A stretch of 64,000 bases of DNA from a bacterium (lineage in GTDB: Bacteria > Vulcanimicrobiota > Vulcanimicrobiia > Vulcanimicrobiales > SCRA01). The stretch's first letter is position 1, and each line of letters opens with the position of its first letter. The notes under the pieces are model-generated. The model had not been told where the DNA came from and ran no database searches. It was given only the letters and a program-made list of their open reading frames with translations. The position numbers and the translations under genes were made by a program. This document shows, in pieces, positions 50,433-59,575 of this stretch. The stretch is from contig SCRA01000037.1 of the NCBI GenBank assembly GCA_004297985.1, positions 1 through 64,000 of the forward strand. The letters are read 5' to 3'.

Positions 50433-50930
50433 ATGGCTGCGTCTACCGATCGAATCGAGAAGAGGGTTCTGCTGCGCGCACCGCGAGACCGCGTGTGGCG
50501 CGCGATCAGCGACGCGAAGCAATTCGGAGCCTGGTTCGGAGTCGAGTTTGAGGGCGGCTTCGTCGCAGGCGCCCGCGTCGTCGGAAGGATCGCTCCCACG
50601 AAGGTCGACCCAGAAATCGCGCAGGCTCAGGAGCCCTACTCGGGGATGGCCTTCGAGTTCCACGTCGACCGCGTCGAGCCGATGCGGTTGTTCTCCTTCC
50701 GTTGGCATCCGTACGCGATCGACTCCAACGTCGATTACTCGAACGAGCCCATGACGCTGGTCGCTTTCACGCTGGAAGATGCCGGCGGCGACACGATGTT
50801 TACGATCACGGAGTCGGGCTTCGATGGGATACCGCTCGCGCGCCGCGCTGAGGCGCTCGAGGCAAACGATGAAGGCTGGACGGCGCAAGCGCGGCTCATC
50901 GAGAAATATCTCGCCCTTGCGGTCGAGTGA
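50433..50930 (+). CDS. SRPBCC/AHSA1-family protein
   Basis: A 165-residue protein from ATG 50433 behind GGAGG. It has the SRPBCC order: IEKRVLLRAPRDRVWRAISD, KQFGAWFGVEFEGGFVAGAR, EPMRLFSFRWHPYAIDSNVD and EPMTLVAFTLEDAGGDTMFT. AHSA1-type proteins are often encoded with an ArsR regulator, as here. Function in this context is unknown; ligand binding or chaperone-like roles are proposed for relatives. Confidence 0.9.
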   Translation: MAASTDRIEKRVLLRAPRDRVWRAISDAKQFGAWFGVEFEGGFVAGARVVGRIAPTKVDPEIAQAQEPYSGMAFEFHVDRVEPMRLFSFRWHPYAIDSNVDYSNEPMTLVAFTLEDAGGDTMFTITESGFDGIPLARRAEALEANDEGWTAQARLIEKYLALAVE

Positions 50931-51293
50931 ACGAGGAGACGTTCCATCACGCCAGGATCACGCGCCATCGCCCCGCAGCTTGCCGAGGCCGCACCGGTAT
51001 TCGCCGCGCTCGGCGACGAGACGCGCTTGCTCATCGTCGCCCGGTTGTGCGAGGACGGCCCGCTATCGATCGCACGGCTGACCGATGGCTCGACCATCTC
51101 GCGTCAGGCCATCACGAAGCATCTGAATGCGCTCTCGAAGGCAGGGCTCGTACGGAGTCAGCGGGCCGGCCGCGAGCGCATTTGGAGACTCCAAACGAAG
51201 CGGCTCGCTGACGTACGCCGTTACCTGAGCCAGATCTCGCAACAGTGGGATGAAGCGCTCGGGCGGCTTCGCGCGTTCGTGGAGAAGCGGTAA
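50927..51293 (+). pseudogene. ArsR-family regulator with apparent frameshift at its start
   Basis: The winged-helix body is intact in one frame: PQLAEAAPVFAALGDETRLL, LIVARLCEDGPLSIARLTDG, ISRQAITKHLNALSKAGLVR and ERIWRLQTKRLADVRRY, ending at 51293. That frame has no ATG, GTG or TTG between the SRPBCC stop (50930) and TTG 51027, which would cut off helix 1. The expected GTG at 50927 (GTGA overlap) opens a different frame, MNEETFHHA. A one-base indel at about 50946-50970, a recoding event, or an ATC start at 50946 behind AGGAGA would explain this. Sequencing error is possible. Confidence 0.7.
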
Positions 51294-51464
51294 TGGGGCG
51301 CGGCATGCGTCGGTACTTCTAGGCCGTCGAGGTGCATATCGCCCCAAGCCGAGAGGAGCCAACGGGCATCGGCCGCTTGCGCTTGCCGCCATCGCGTCTG
51401 AGGAGCGCCGCTTTTGGCAAGTAGTCCGCACCTCTCCCCGCTCGGGGCCGGACCAGGATGCGGT

Positions 51465-53594
51465 TCAAGCCAGCAGCATCTCGAGGCGAATCGGCAGCTC
51501 GCGCACGCGCACGCCGGTCGCGTGGAAGACGGCGTTTGCGATCGCCGGAGCGACGCCGACGGCGCCGAGCTCGCCAATGCCTTTGGCACCGAGCGGGCTT
51601 GCGTGTGCGTCGACCTCTTCCGCGAAGATGACCTCCAGCTCCGGCACGTCCGCGTTGGCTGGAACGAGATACCCTGCGAGGTTCTTCGAGAGATAGCGCC
51701 CCAGCGTGGGATCCATCGACGACTCCTCCAAGAGCGCCTGACCGATCCCCCAGACCATCCCCCCTTGAATCTGGCTGCGCGCCGTCGTCGGGTTGATGAT
51801 GCGCCCCGCGCTGTACGCGCCGACCACGCGTGAGACGCGCGGAATCGGCAGATCCTCGTCGACGCGAACTTCGGCGAAGACGGCGCCGAAGGTGTGCATC
51901 GAGAAGTCTCCCTCCTCGCCAGGTGACCATGCCCCGTCGGCGGAGAGGCTGGTCCGGCCCGAGCGGGAAAGCACGGCCCCAAGGTCCTCGTCTTCATGCG
52001 CGCCCAGCTCCCGCAGCTCATCCCGTAGCCGCGTCGCCGCATCGAGCACGGCTGAGCCGACGCTCATGGTCGTGGAAGAGCCGAAGGTCCCGCCGGTCTC
52101 CGGCAGCGTCGTATCGCCCAGAGCGATCCGCACCTGCTCGATCGGGACGCCCAGAACGTCGGCCGCGATCTGCGGCATGATCGTCCGCACCCCGGTGCCG
52201 ATCTCTTGCGTTCCCGCCTCGATCAACACGCGCCCGTCGCTCTCGACCGTCACGCGTGCCGAGGCTGGCATGCGGAACGTGCCCATGAGGGCCGTTGCCA
52301 TCCCCCAGCCGATGCGAACGCGGCCTTCGCGCATCGCTCCCGGCCGTGGATTCCGCCCGGACCAGCCGAAGCGCTCCGCGGCCAGCCGGTAGCACGCGCG
52401 CAACTCCTTCGAGGAGAACGGCTTACCAGTCGTCGGGTCGCGTTGCGCGTAGTTGCGCAGGCGCAGCTCCAGCGAATCGATGCCCGCCTCGTAAGCTAGC
52501 TCGTCCATCGCGATCTCCAAGCCCACCATCGCCACGCCGTCGTGCGGCGCGCGCATCGGCGTCGGCGTGCTCCGGTCGACGTGCACCACCCGATGGCGCG
52601 TCTCGATCGCCGGCGCGGCATACAGCGAACGCGCGCTGAGGGCGCAATACTCGACGTAGTCGTCGAACCGCGAGGTCGGGTTGATGCTCGTGGCGCGAAC
52701 GGCGCGCAGCGTGCCGTCGCGCTCGGCGCCGATGTCGAGCGCCTGTTCGCTGGCCGTCTGGTACCCGTGCGCGGTAAAGGCCTGGGCCCGCGTGAGTACC
52801 ACCTTGAGCGGCCGCTCCAGCTCGCGCGCCGCCGCGGCCGTCAGCACCTGGTGCGGCCAGACGTAGCCCTTGGAGCCGAAGCCGCCGCCGGCGTACGACG
52901 AGCGAACGCGAACGCGCTCCGGCGCGATGTCGAGCGCCTGTGCGACCGCCATGCGCACGCCCCAGACGTACTGGGTGGCGTCGTCGAGCGTCAACGATCC
53001 GTTCTCCCAGCGCGCCACCGTCGCCGAAGGCTCCATGGCGCAGTGGTGGCGATCCGCGGTGCGATAGCGCTGCGCGATCCGGATCGGAGCCTGCGCCAGC
53101 TCGCGCTCGACGTCTCCCACGCGAGTGTCCGATTCGAAGAAGCTCTGCCCCTCGACGGCGCGCTCGAGCTGCGTGCGAAAGTCGACGTTGAAGGGCTCGC
53201 GCTCGTACTCCGCGCGCACGAGGCTGGCTGCGTGCGCCGCCTGCTCGAGGGTGGCCGCAACGGCCAGCGCGATCGGCTGCCCCTCGTAGGCGATGCGATC
53301 GCTCTGCAAGGGCAGCAACGACTGGCCGGCCGGCGGCGAGGAGACGGGGTTGAGCCGCGGCATATTCTCGTGCGTGAAGATGCGCAGAACGCCCGCCGCA
53401 TGCTCGGCGCGCCCGACGTCGAGCTGTGCGATCCGCCCACGAGGGATGTTCGCCAGCGCGAAGACGCCGTAGGCTAGGCGCTCGGCCGGAGTATCGGCCG
53501 CGTAGCATGCTCGCCCCGACACTTTCTCCTTTCCGTCGAGCCGCTCGTGTGGAACGCCGATCGCGCGCGAGGGCGGGGCCAGCACCGAGATCAT
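51465..53594 (-). CDS. Molybdenum hydroxylase large subunit (PaoC/XdhA type)
   Basis: A 709-residue molybdopterin-binding subunit: GRACYAADTPAERLAYGVFA, IPRGRIAQLDVGRAEHAAGV, the QYVWGVR and AGGGFGSKGY segments, AYSAGRIINPTTARSQIQGG and the catalytic Glu in GAKGIGELGAVGVAP. Its order of domains fits the xanthine dehydrogenase/aldehyde oxidase superfamily, nearest PaoC/YagR by length. It hydroxylates an aldehyde or N-heterocycle using water. The ATG overlaps the FAD-subunit stop. No signal peptide. Confidence 0.93.
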   Translation of the reverse strand: MISVLAPPSRAIGVPHERLDGKEKVSGRACYAADTPAERLAYGVFALANIPRGRIAQLDVGRAEHAAGVLRIFTHENMPRLNPVSSPPAGQSLLPLQSDRIAYEGQPIALAVAATLEQAAHAASLVRAEYEREPFNVDFRTQLERAVEGQSFFESDTRVGDVERELAQAPIRIAQRYRTADRHHCAMEPSATVARWENGSLTLDDATQYVWGVRMAVAQALDIAPERVRVRSSYAGGGFGSKGYVWPHQVLTAAAARELERPLKVVLTRAQAFTAHGYQTASEQALDIGAERDGTLRAVRATSINPTSRFDDYVEYCALSARSLYAAPAIETRHRVVHVDRSTPTPMRAPHDGVAMVGLEIAMDELAYEAGIDSLELRLRNYAQRDPTTGKPFSSKELRACYRLAAERFGWSGRNPRPGAMREGRVRIGWGMATALMGTFRMPASARVTVESDGRVLIEAGTQEIGTGVRTIMPQIAADVLGVPIEQVRIALGDTTLPETGGTFGSSTTMSVGSAVLDAATRLRDELRELGAHEDEDLGAVLSRSGRTSLSADGAWSPGEEGDFSMHTFGAVFAEVRVDEDLPIPRVSRVVGAYSAGRIINPTTARSQIQGGMVWGIGQALLEESSMDPTLGRYLSKNLAGYLVPANADVPELEVIFAEEVDAHASPLGAKGIGELGAVGVAPAIANAVFHATGVRVRELPIRLEMLLA

Positions 53595-54577
53595 GCCATC
53601 CCTCCTGCGATCTCCAGGGCGCGCACGACGGTGCGCTTGGCGAGCGCGATCTTGAACGCGTTGCGCGCCAGCGGGCGCGCCTCGGAGAAGGCGCCGTCAA
53701 CGGCCCGTGCGAGCGCCGCGCGCTCCAGTGGCAGCCCGGCAAGTGCGCGCTCCGCTTCGGTAAGCGGCCACGGCATGGGTGCCACGCCGCCCAAGGCGAT
53801 GCGTACCTCGCGAATCCGTCCGCCGTCGAGATCGAGGGCGACAGCCGCCGAGACCAGCGCGAACTCGTACGAGGCTCGCTCCCGTACCTTGACGTACCAC
53901 GAGCGCCGCGCGCGCGGTGTGGCGGGGACGTCGATGCCGACGATCAGCTCACCGTGCTCGAGAACGGTGTCACGCTCCGGCGCATCGCCGGGAAGCCGGT
54001 AGAAGTCCGCCAGAGGGATGGAGCGCTCGCCGCCGCGTCCCAGAACGCGGACGCTTGCCTCCAGTGCGCGCAGCGCCACCGCGGCGTCCGAGGGATGGGT
54101 CGCCACGCACGCGTCGCTCCAGCCGAAGATCGCGTGGGTGCGGTTGAGCCCCTCGCGTGCCGCGCAGCCGCTCCCGGGGCGGCGCTTGTTGCACGGGAGG
54201 TCGGTCTCCGCGCGGAAGTACGGACAGCGCGTGCGCTGCAGCAAGTTGCCGCCCATGGAGGCCATGTTGCGCAACTGCGCGCTCGCCGAGCGTTCGAGTG
54301 CCTCGGCCAAGGCGGGGAAGCCGGAGCGGACGGCCCGATGTGCCGCCACGTCGCTCATGCGCGCAAGCGTGCCGATGCGCAAGCCTGCGGACGTCGCTTC
54401 GATCTGCCCGAGCGGCAGCCGGTTGATGTCGACCACGCGGCCCGGGCGTTCGATGCCGTCTTTGAGCCAATTCACCAATTCCGTGCCGCCGGCGATGAAG
54501 GCCGCCTCGGGGTCCCCGGCGAGTGCCGCAACGGCTCCGGCGGCGTCGCCGGCGCGCGCGTACTCAAATGGGTGCAT
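53591..54577 (-). CDS. Molybdenum hydroxylase FAD-binding subunit (PaoB type)
   Basis: A 328-residue FAD subunit. EAAFIAGGTELVNWLKDGIE is the FAD pyrophosphate motif. ASAQLRNMASMGGNLLQRTR, CPYFRAETDLPCNKRRPGSG and GCAAREGLNRTHAIFGWSDA carry cysteines of the PaoB type, which in E. coli PaoB hold an extra 4Fe-4S cluster; the Cys set here suggests the same. It overlaps the 2Fe-2S subunit gene by 14 bp and the large subunit by 4 bp. Confidence 0.9.
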   Translation of the reverse strand: MHPFEYARAGDAAGAVAALAGDPEAAFIAGGTELVNWLKDGIERPGRVVDINRLPLGQIEATSAGLRIGTLARMSDVAAHRAVRSGFPALAEALERSASAQLRNMASMGGNLLQRTRCPYFRAETDLPCNKRRPGSGCAAREGLNRTHAIFGWSDACVATHPSDAAVALRALEASVRVLGRGGERSIPLADFYRLPGDAPERDTVLEHGELIVGIDVPATPRARRSWYVKVRERASYEFALVSAAVALDLDGGRIREVRIALGGVAPMPWPLTEAERALAGLPLERAALARAVDGAFSEARPLARNAFKIALAKRTVVRALEIAGGMA

Positions 54578-55049
54578 GCTGTTCCATCACCTGCGCCGCC
54601 GCGGCGACCGCTGCAACGATGTTCGGATAGGCGCCGCAGCGGCAAAGGTTGCCGCTCATCCACTCGCGGATCTCGTCTTCATCGCCTGCGTGGCCCTCGC
54701 GAACGCAGGCGACGGCGGACATGATCTGCCCGGAGGTGCAGTAGCCGCATTGAAGGGCGTCGTGCTCGATGAAGGCTTGCTGCACGGGGTGCAGCGTGCC
54801 TTCGCGCGCCAGACCCTCGATCGTGGTGATCTCGTCGCCTTCGTGCATCGCCGCGAGCGTCATGCAGGAGAGGACACGGCGGCCGTTCACGTGTACGGTG
54901 CAGGCCCCGCACTCGCCCCGGTCGCAGCCCTTCTTGGTTCCCATCAACCCCAAGCGCTCGCGCAGCGCGTCGAGCAGCGTCGCGCGCGGATCGATCTCCA
55001 AGCGCCGACTGGTGCCGTTCACCCGAAGGGTCGTCTCGAGTAGTGTCAC
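54564..55049 (-). CDS. Molybdenum hydroxylase 2Fe-2S subunit (PaoA type)
   Basis: A 161-residue subunit from GTG 55049. The plant-type cluster is CDRGECGACTVHVNGRRVLS, and the second cluster lies in LQCGYCTSGQIMSAVAC and NLCRCGAYPNIV. Unlike E. coli PaoA it has no Tat signal (it begins MTLLETTLRVNGTSRRLEID), so the complex should be cytoplasmic. First gene of the three-subunit operon. Confidence 0.93.
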   Translation of the reverse strand: MTLLETTLRVNGTSRRLEIDPRATLLDALRERLGLMGTKKGCDRGECGACTVHVNGRRVLSCMTLAAMHEGDEITTIEGLAREGTLHPVQQAFIEHDALQCGYCTSGQIMSAVACVREGHAGDEDEIREWMSGNLCRCGAYPNIVAAVAAAAQVMEQHAPI

Positions 55050-55199
55050 AACTGGTGCGACCTCCCTGCCTCAAGTGCATTCTTCCAATGCCTTAGGTAG
55101 GCTACACGCGAGCGTGCCGACACGGCAAGGTAGCCGTCGCTTGAGGAAGAAGCGGCCGTCAAGCGCCGGCCATCGGCCGAGCGTTAGCGGCGGAATCGA

Positions 55200-55275
55200 G
55201 GGTGCTCTTCCCCGACGAGCCTTCGCTGGGGCTCGCGCCGCTGATGGCGGACCATCTCTTCGACCCCGAAGGAGG
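55200..55275 (+). pseudogene. livF-like ATPase fragment
   Basis: The plus strand reads VLFPDEPSLGLAPLMADHLF, the Walker B region of LivF (normally LLLDEPSLGLAPLM) with D to P drift at one place. No Walker A or signature sequence is found upstream and the frame soon loses similarity. The wider interval 55050-55560 contains no other supported gene. It is a remnant of a third Liv-type ATPase gene. Confidence 0.6.
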
Positions 55276-55560
55276 CCCGGCATCGGACGCCTCGTGTCAA
55301 GCCGCCGCTGGAGTTTGCGACGCCATCGGTGAAGCGTTGCGTGCCCCACTCTTCCTGTCGCATCACGTCGGTGAGTTCTTCGCATCGGCGGCCCGCCAAC
55401 TTCCGGCTAGCGGTTGCGGGTAGATCCCCGTGGAAGGTTGTGGGTGATTCGATTCGCGAAGCCAAGTCGTTTCGCGGGGTTCGGCCTTCCTTAGGAAAGG
55501 TCGTCCGCCGCAAGCCAGCGCCGGCAGAACCGCACGACGGAGGTACATCGCAGTACGTAG

Positions 55561-57051
55561 ATGAGACTTCGTGAAGCTCTCGACTTGCCGTCCCTGGCAG
55601 GAACGCGCGTGGTCGCCGGGATGGTGGGCTTGGATCGTGACGTCCGCGGTATCCACGCGATCGATATTCCGGAACCCAGCCTCTACGTAACGGCGGGGCA
55701 GGTGCTGCTAACGACGGGCTACGCATGGCCCCGCGATGAGCGGCTTCAATTGCGGCAGGTCGAGTCACTTGTCGACCGCGGGTTGGTTGGCTTGGGGTTG
55801 GCGGTTCCGCACTTCTTCGACCACTTCTCGGATGGTACGCGCACGGTCGCGGAGCGCCTAGGATTAGCTTTACTGGAGATCCCGTGGGAAGTTCCCTTCG
55901 CGGAAATCGTCGAGGACGTCCATCGCGCGATTCTGGCCGAACAGTATCGCGTGATCGAACGGTCGGAGCGTATCCATCGCGAGTTGACCAGTGCGGCCTC
56001 CGAAGGTGCAACGCTCGAAGAGCTCGCGGGCATCCTTGGGCGCCTGATCAACCGCAACGTCTCTTTCGAAGACCGGGAGGGGCGTACGTTGGCTTCCTAC
56101 CGGGCGAGAGATGTAGTCGATGATGCGATGGGAAGAGACGGTGGGCACCGCTGCCCGATTCAACTCGGCGGCCACACCGTGGGCACCGTGCGCATCACCG
56201 ATATCGTGGAACCGTTAACCGAATTGGAGTATCGCGCGGCGGAGCATGCCGCGCTCGTCGCAGCGCTCAAGATCGCGCATCAGCGTGAGCTCTCCGTGCT
56301 GGAGAGCCGCTTGGGTCATGCCTTCGTTGCCTCGCTCCTGGAGGGAACCTTTGATCCCACGCCGCAGGCAATCGAGCGCGCGAGACTCATCGGCTTCGAC
56401 CCGCAGGGCAGGTATGTCGTTGCGCTCTTCGTTCTCGAGGAGTCGTTGCCCATCGACCGCGATGCTTTCCTGCGTCGCGAGCGCTTGGTGCACAACGTGC
56501 GCCAGCGGATGGAGGATCTCCGCCTACCACGGCTGGTCAGCGTTTCGCATAACCACGTGGCCGTGGTGACGCGGGAGGGGGGCATCGCGGATATCTGGCA
56601 CAAGCGTGAGCATCTCGATGTCGCGGTGATCGTCGGCCGGGCGCATGACGGTTTTGCCGGCATCCGAGAAAGCTACCGCGAGGCTCTGCAATTGGTCCCG
56701 TATCGGCGGCGCGGAGTGGTCGGCTACTTCGACGAGCTGATCTTCCCGCGCGTGATCATGGGCGATACAGAGGCACGTGAGCCTTTCCTGCGCGCGCTTT
56801 TCGCGCCGCTGGAGTCGGACAAGCACGGCGAAACGATAAAGATGACCCTGCTGACCTACGTGAGCGCAGGCTTTCAGGTTCGTGAAACCGCGAAGCGGCT
56901 AGCGATCCACCCGAATACGGTACGCTACCGTCTCGATCGCGCGAGCCAGCTCATGGAGCAGTCCTTCGACGATCCGGACACCCGGTTCCGCCTGCAATTC
57001 GCACTGCACCTCTTAGGTGCAGTGCACAACGAAGACGGCACAATTTTGTAG
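55561..57051 (+). CDS. PucR-family transcriptional regulator
   Basis: A 496-residue regulator. The N-terminal PucR domain spans ~5-125 (LREALDLPSLAGTRVVAGMV, IPEPSLYVTAGQVLLTTGYA). A GGDEF-like middle follows, and the C-terminal helix-turn-helix_30 is at ~425-485 (LLTYVSAGFQVRETAKRLAI, HPNTVRYRLDRASQL). PucR relatives regulate purine, proline and other nitrogen-compound catabolism. It lies just upstream of the M24/Liv/proline dehydrogenase operon on the same strand and probably activates it. Confidence 0.92.
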   Translation: MRLREALDLPSLAGTRVVAGMVGLDRDVRGIHAIDIPEPSLYVTAGQVLLTTGYAWPRDERLQLRQVESLVDRGLVGLGLAVPHFFDHFSDGTRTVAERLGLALLEIPWEVPFAEIVEDVHRAILAEQYRVIERSERIHRELTSAASEGATLEELAGILGRLINRNVSFEDREGRTLASYRARDVVDDAMGRDGGHRCPIQLGGHTVGTVRITDIVEPLTELEYRAAEHAALVAALKIAHQRELSVLESRLGHAFVASLLEGTFDPTPQAIERARLIGFDPQGRYVVALFVLEESLPIDRDAFLRRERLVHNVRQRMEDLRLPRLVSVSHNHVAVVTREGGIADIWHKREHLDVAVIVGRAHDGFAGIRESYREALQLVPYRRRGVVGYFDELIFPRVIMGDTEAREPFLRALFAPLESDKHGETIKMTLLTYVSAGFQVRETAKRLAIHPNTVRYRLDRASQLMEQSFDDPDTRFRLQFALHLLGAVHNEDGTIL

Positions 57052-57127
57052 TCGAGAACATGGCTTCCATCCCGCTCGGATGCTAGGCTAGGGCCAACGT
57101 ATCGCTCGAGTGAGGATGAGTTGACCT

Positions 57128-58297
57128 ATGGGAATTTTTCCGTCTGTAGAGATGAAGCGGCGGCTTGCTGCCTTTGAGTCCGCATTGGAAGAGCGACGCG
57201 TAGACATCGCGCTTGTGCATACCGCTGACAACGTGTACTACCTCTCGGGCGTGCCGCTGCTTTCGGAATGGGGGCGCCCCATGTGGGTGGTGGTCCGTCC
57301 GGGTTCAGAGTCGGCGATCGTCGGGGCCTCCATCGAGACGGAGAACATGGCGGCCTACAGCTCGCTGCCCCGCGTGCTGAGTTACGCGGACGAGGAGCGT
57401 GTGACGGATGCCTGCTTGAAGCACGTGATGAGCTTGGCGGGCGGTGCCCGAGATTCGGCCATCCGTTTTGGCATCGAACGCTCGGCGATGACGATCGACC
57501 TCTATGAAGCACTGCGCGCATCGTTGCCGAGGGCGACGTTCGTCGACATCGGCGAGGCGATCGCGGGATTGCGGTTGATCAAGTCGACCAAAGAGATTGA
57601 GATCCTGGAGCTGGGCGGCACGGTGGCAAAGATCGGCGCCAACGCCTTTCTGGAAGCTCTGACCGACGGCATCCCAGAGCTCACGGTTGCCGGCCATGCG
57701 GTGGCGGAGATGGACCGCGCGTTGGCCGCACTCTATCCCGATGGCAGCACGAGCACCTACGCCTATGCGCAGTTTGCGGAGCACACGCTGACGCCGCATC
57801 TGCACGCCACGGGCAGGCGCTTGCGCCGCGGCGATCTCGTGGCGCTCAACGTCTTTCCGACGATTTGGGGCTACTGTGTCGAGTTGGAGCGGACGTTCGT
57901 CTTCGGGCGGGCCACACAAGAGCAGCAAAGTGCGCTCGATGCCGTCAACGAGGCTTTTGATGCCGGAAAGGATGCGGTTCGTCCCGGGGCGGGCATGGGC
58001 GAGATCGACGTGCTCACGCGCAAGATCCTAGAACGGCACGGTTACAGCACGTACATTCGCCACGGCGCGGGTCATGCGCACGGGATCATGATCGGCGCTG
58101 CCTCGCGAGAAGAGGGCGGCGAGCTCCGCGTGTACAACTCGGGCCGGCTTCAGCCGAACATGGCCAACTCCGTAGAGCCCGGCGTCTATCTTCCGAAGAT
58201 CGGCGGCTTCCGGCATTCAGATGTCATGATCATAACGAGCGATGGTGCCCGTTGCATCACCGACTTTCCTCGAGACATCATCTACGCAAACGCGTGA
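57128..58297 (+). CDS. M24-family protein with altered metal site
   Basis: A 389-residue pita-bread protein (VDIALVHTADNVYYLSGVPL; GLRLIKSTKEIEILELGGTV). The ligand set is Asp to N241 (DLVALNVFPTIWGY), Asp to E252 (CVELERTFVFG), H316 kept (RHGAGHAHG), E350 kept (NSVEPGVYL) and Glu to S364 (FRHSDVMI). Two to three of five metal ligands are therefore changed. It may be a creatinase-type C-N hydrolase or an altered prolidase. The proline dehydrogenase at the end of the operon would suit an Xaa-Pro peptide, but the metal site argues for caution. Confidence 0.85.
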   Translation: MGIFPSVEMKRRLAAFESALEERRVDIALVHTADNVYYLSGVPLLSEWGRPMWVVVRPGSESAIVGASIETENMAAYSSLPRVLSYADEERVTDACLKHVMSLAGGARDSAIRFGIERSAMTIDLYEALRASLPRATFVDIGEAIAGLRLIKSTKEIEILELGGTVAKIGANAFLEALTDGIPELTVAGHAVAEMDRALAALYPDGSTSTYAYAQFAEHTLTPHLHATGRRLRRGDLVALNVFPTIWGYCVELERTFVFGRATQEQQSALDAVNEAFDAGKDAVRPGAGMGEIDVLTRKILERHGYSTYIRHGAGHAHGIMIGAASREEGGELRVYNSGRLQPNMANSVEPGVYLPKIGGFRHSDVMIITSDGARCITDFPRDIIYANA

Positions 58298-58312
58298 TTG
58301 GAGGCGGTAAGG

Positions 58313-59557
58313 ATGGCAGACCATGAGAGCAGGTCAGGAATGATTAGCCGTCGGCGCTTCACCGCTCTGGCGTCGGCTGGTTTAGGAGCTGCGGCGGTGG
58401 CGGGATTGGCGCCGATCTCCGTATCGGCAGCGAACGGCGATATCCCGATTGGCGCCTTGATGCCGCTCACGGGTGCGGGCGGGCCGTTTGGGCAGAACAT
58501 GATGAAAGCCGTGCGCTCCGCAGTTGCTCAGATCAACGCCGCGGGGGGTCCGTTGGGACGAAAAATTCACCTCTACGAAGAGGATGATCAGACCGACCCC
58601 GATGCCGCGGTGCGTGCGGCGAAGAAGCTGATCGAAGTCAACAAGGTTGCCGCCGTGCTCGGTACGTGGGCTAGCGGCGTGACGCTGGCTGTGGCTCCCG
58701 TCTGCCAGGCCAGTAAGGTCGTGGAGATGAGTACCTCGGGCGCGAGCAAGATCACGACGGTGCAGGAGCACGGCTTCGTCTATCGCACGGAGCCCGACGA
58801 CACGCTGTTCGGGCGCGCGTACGCGGAAGTGGCCGCGACGCGCGGCTGGAAGCGAGCCGCCATCCTAGGCTTGAACGTGCCGTTCACGGTCACCACGGTG
58901 TCGAACTTTCGCGCGGCGTTCGAGGCCCAAGGCGGCACAGTCGTCAGCTACGACACGTATAATCAAAACCAGACGACCTTCCGCAGCGAGACGTTGAAGG
59001 CGGCTCAGGGAAAGCCGGACTTCATCCTGATCTCCGGCTACGAACCTGACGTCACCGGAATTCTGCGTTCGGCGTACGAGAATGGGCTCCACGAGACATT
59101 CCTGGTTCCGGGCTTCTCCGTCTCTGATACGTTGATCAAGAACGCAGGGCCCGCGGCTGAGGGATTGCTGCTGGTGCAAGAGGGCGTTGCCGAAGGATCG
59201 CCCGCCTATCGGCAGGTGGTTTCCGCCCTGGGCGGCAGCGAGTACTACTCGTTCGCGGCCCAGACGTGGGACCAGATCCAGTTGGTGGCGCTGGCGATCG
59301 AGGCCGCGAAGGCGGCGACGGGCGCGGGGATCGACCGCCACTTGCGCGCAGTCTCTGGCCCCTCGGGAACGAAGGTCGCCTCGTTTGCCGAAGGAGCGCC
59401 GCTGTTACGCAAGGGCCGGAAGATCAACTATGAGGGTGCCTCAGGGGCAATCGACTTCGATGCGCACGGCAACATCAGCATGGCCAACTTCCGCGTGGCC
59501 GAGGTCCGCAACGGAAAAATCGTGCCGGTACGGCTGCTCAAGGGTGTGCACTTCTAA
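58313..59557 (+). CDS. Branched-chain-type ABC transporter binding protein (second set)
   Basis: A 414-residue protein. ATG 58313 has AGGCGG upstream. The signal is Tat-like (ISRRRFTALASAGLGAAAVA). Mature N-terminus IPIGALMPLTGAGGPFGQNM and LYEEDDQTDPDAAVRAAKKL follow the Leu-binding family. Last part: KINYEGASGAIDFDAHGNIS. It is 15 bp after the M24 gene and 18 bp before LivH. The ligand is perhaps a peptide or amidino compound related to the M24 enzyme. Confidence 0.92.
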   Translation: MADHESRSGMISRRRFTALASAGLGAAAVAGLAPISVSAANGDIPIGALMPLTGAGGPFGQNMMKAVRSAVAQINAAGGPLGRKIHLYEEDDQTDPDAAVRAAKKLIEVNKVAAVLGTWASGVTLAVAPVCQASKVVEMSTSGASKITTVQEHGFVYRTEPDDTLFGRAYAEVAATRGWKRAAILGLNVPFTVTTVSNFRAAFEAQGGTVVSYDTYNQNQTTFRSETLKAAQGKPDFILISGYEPDVTGILRSAYENGLHETFLVPGFSVSDTLIKNAGPAAEGLLLVQEGVAEGSPAYRQVVSALGGSEYYSFAAQTWDQIQLVALAIEAAKAATGAGIDRHLRAVSGPSGTKVASFAEGAPLLRKGRKINYEGASGAIDFDAHGNISMANFRVAEVRNGKIVPVRLLKGVHF

Positions 59558-59575
59558 GACTGGGACGGAGGATTG

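Noticed and set aside
52423..53742. 439-residue minus-strand frame within the molybdenum hydroxylase region
   Set aside because: Arg/Ala-rich shadow of the real large-subunit frame.
57128..58297. Calling this gene a functional prolidase (pepQ)
   Set aside because: At least two of the five metal ligands are substituted; the family name is safer than an activity.
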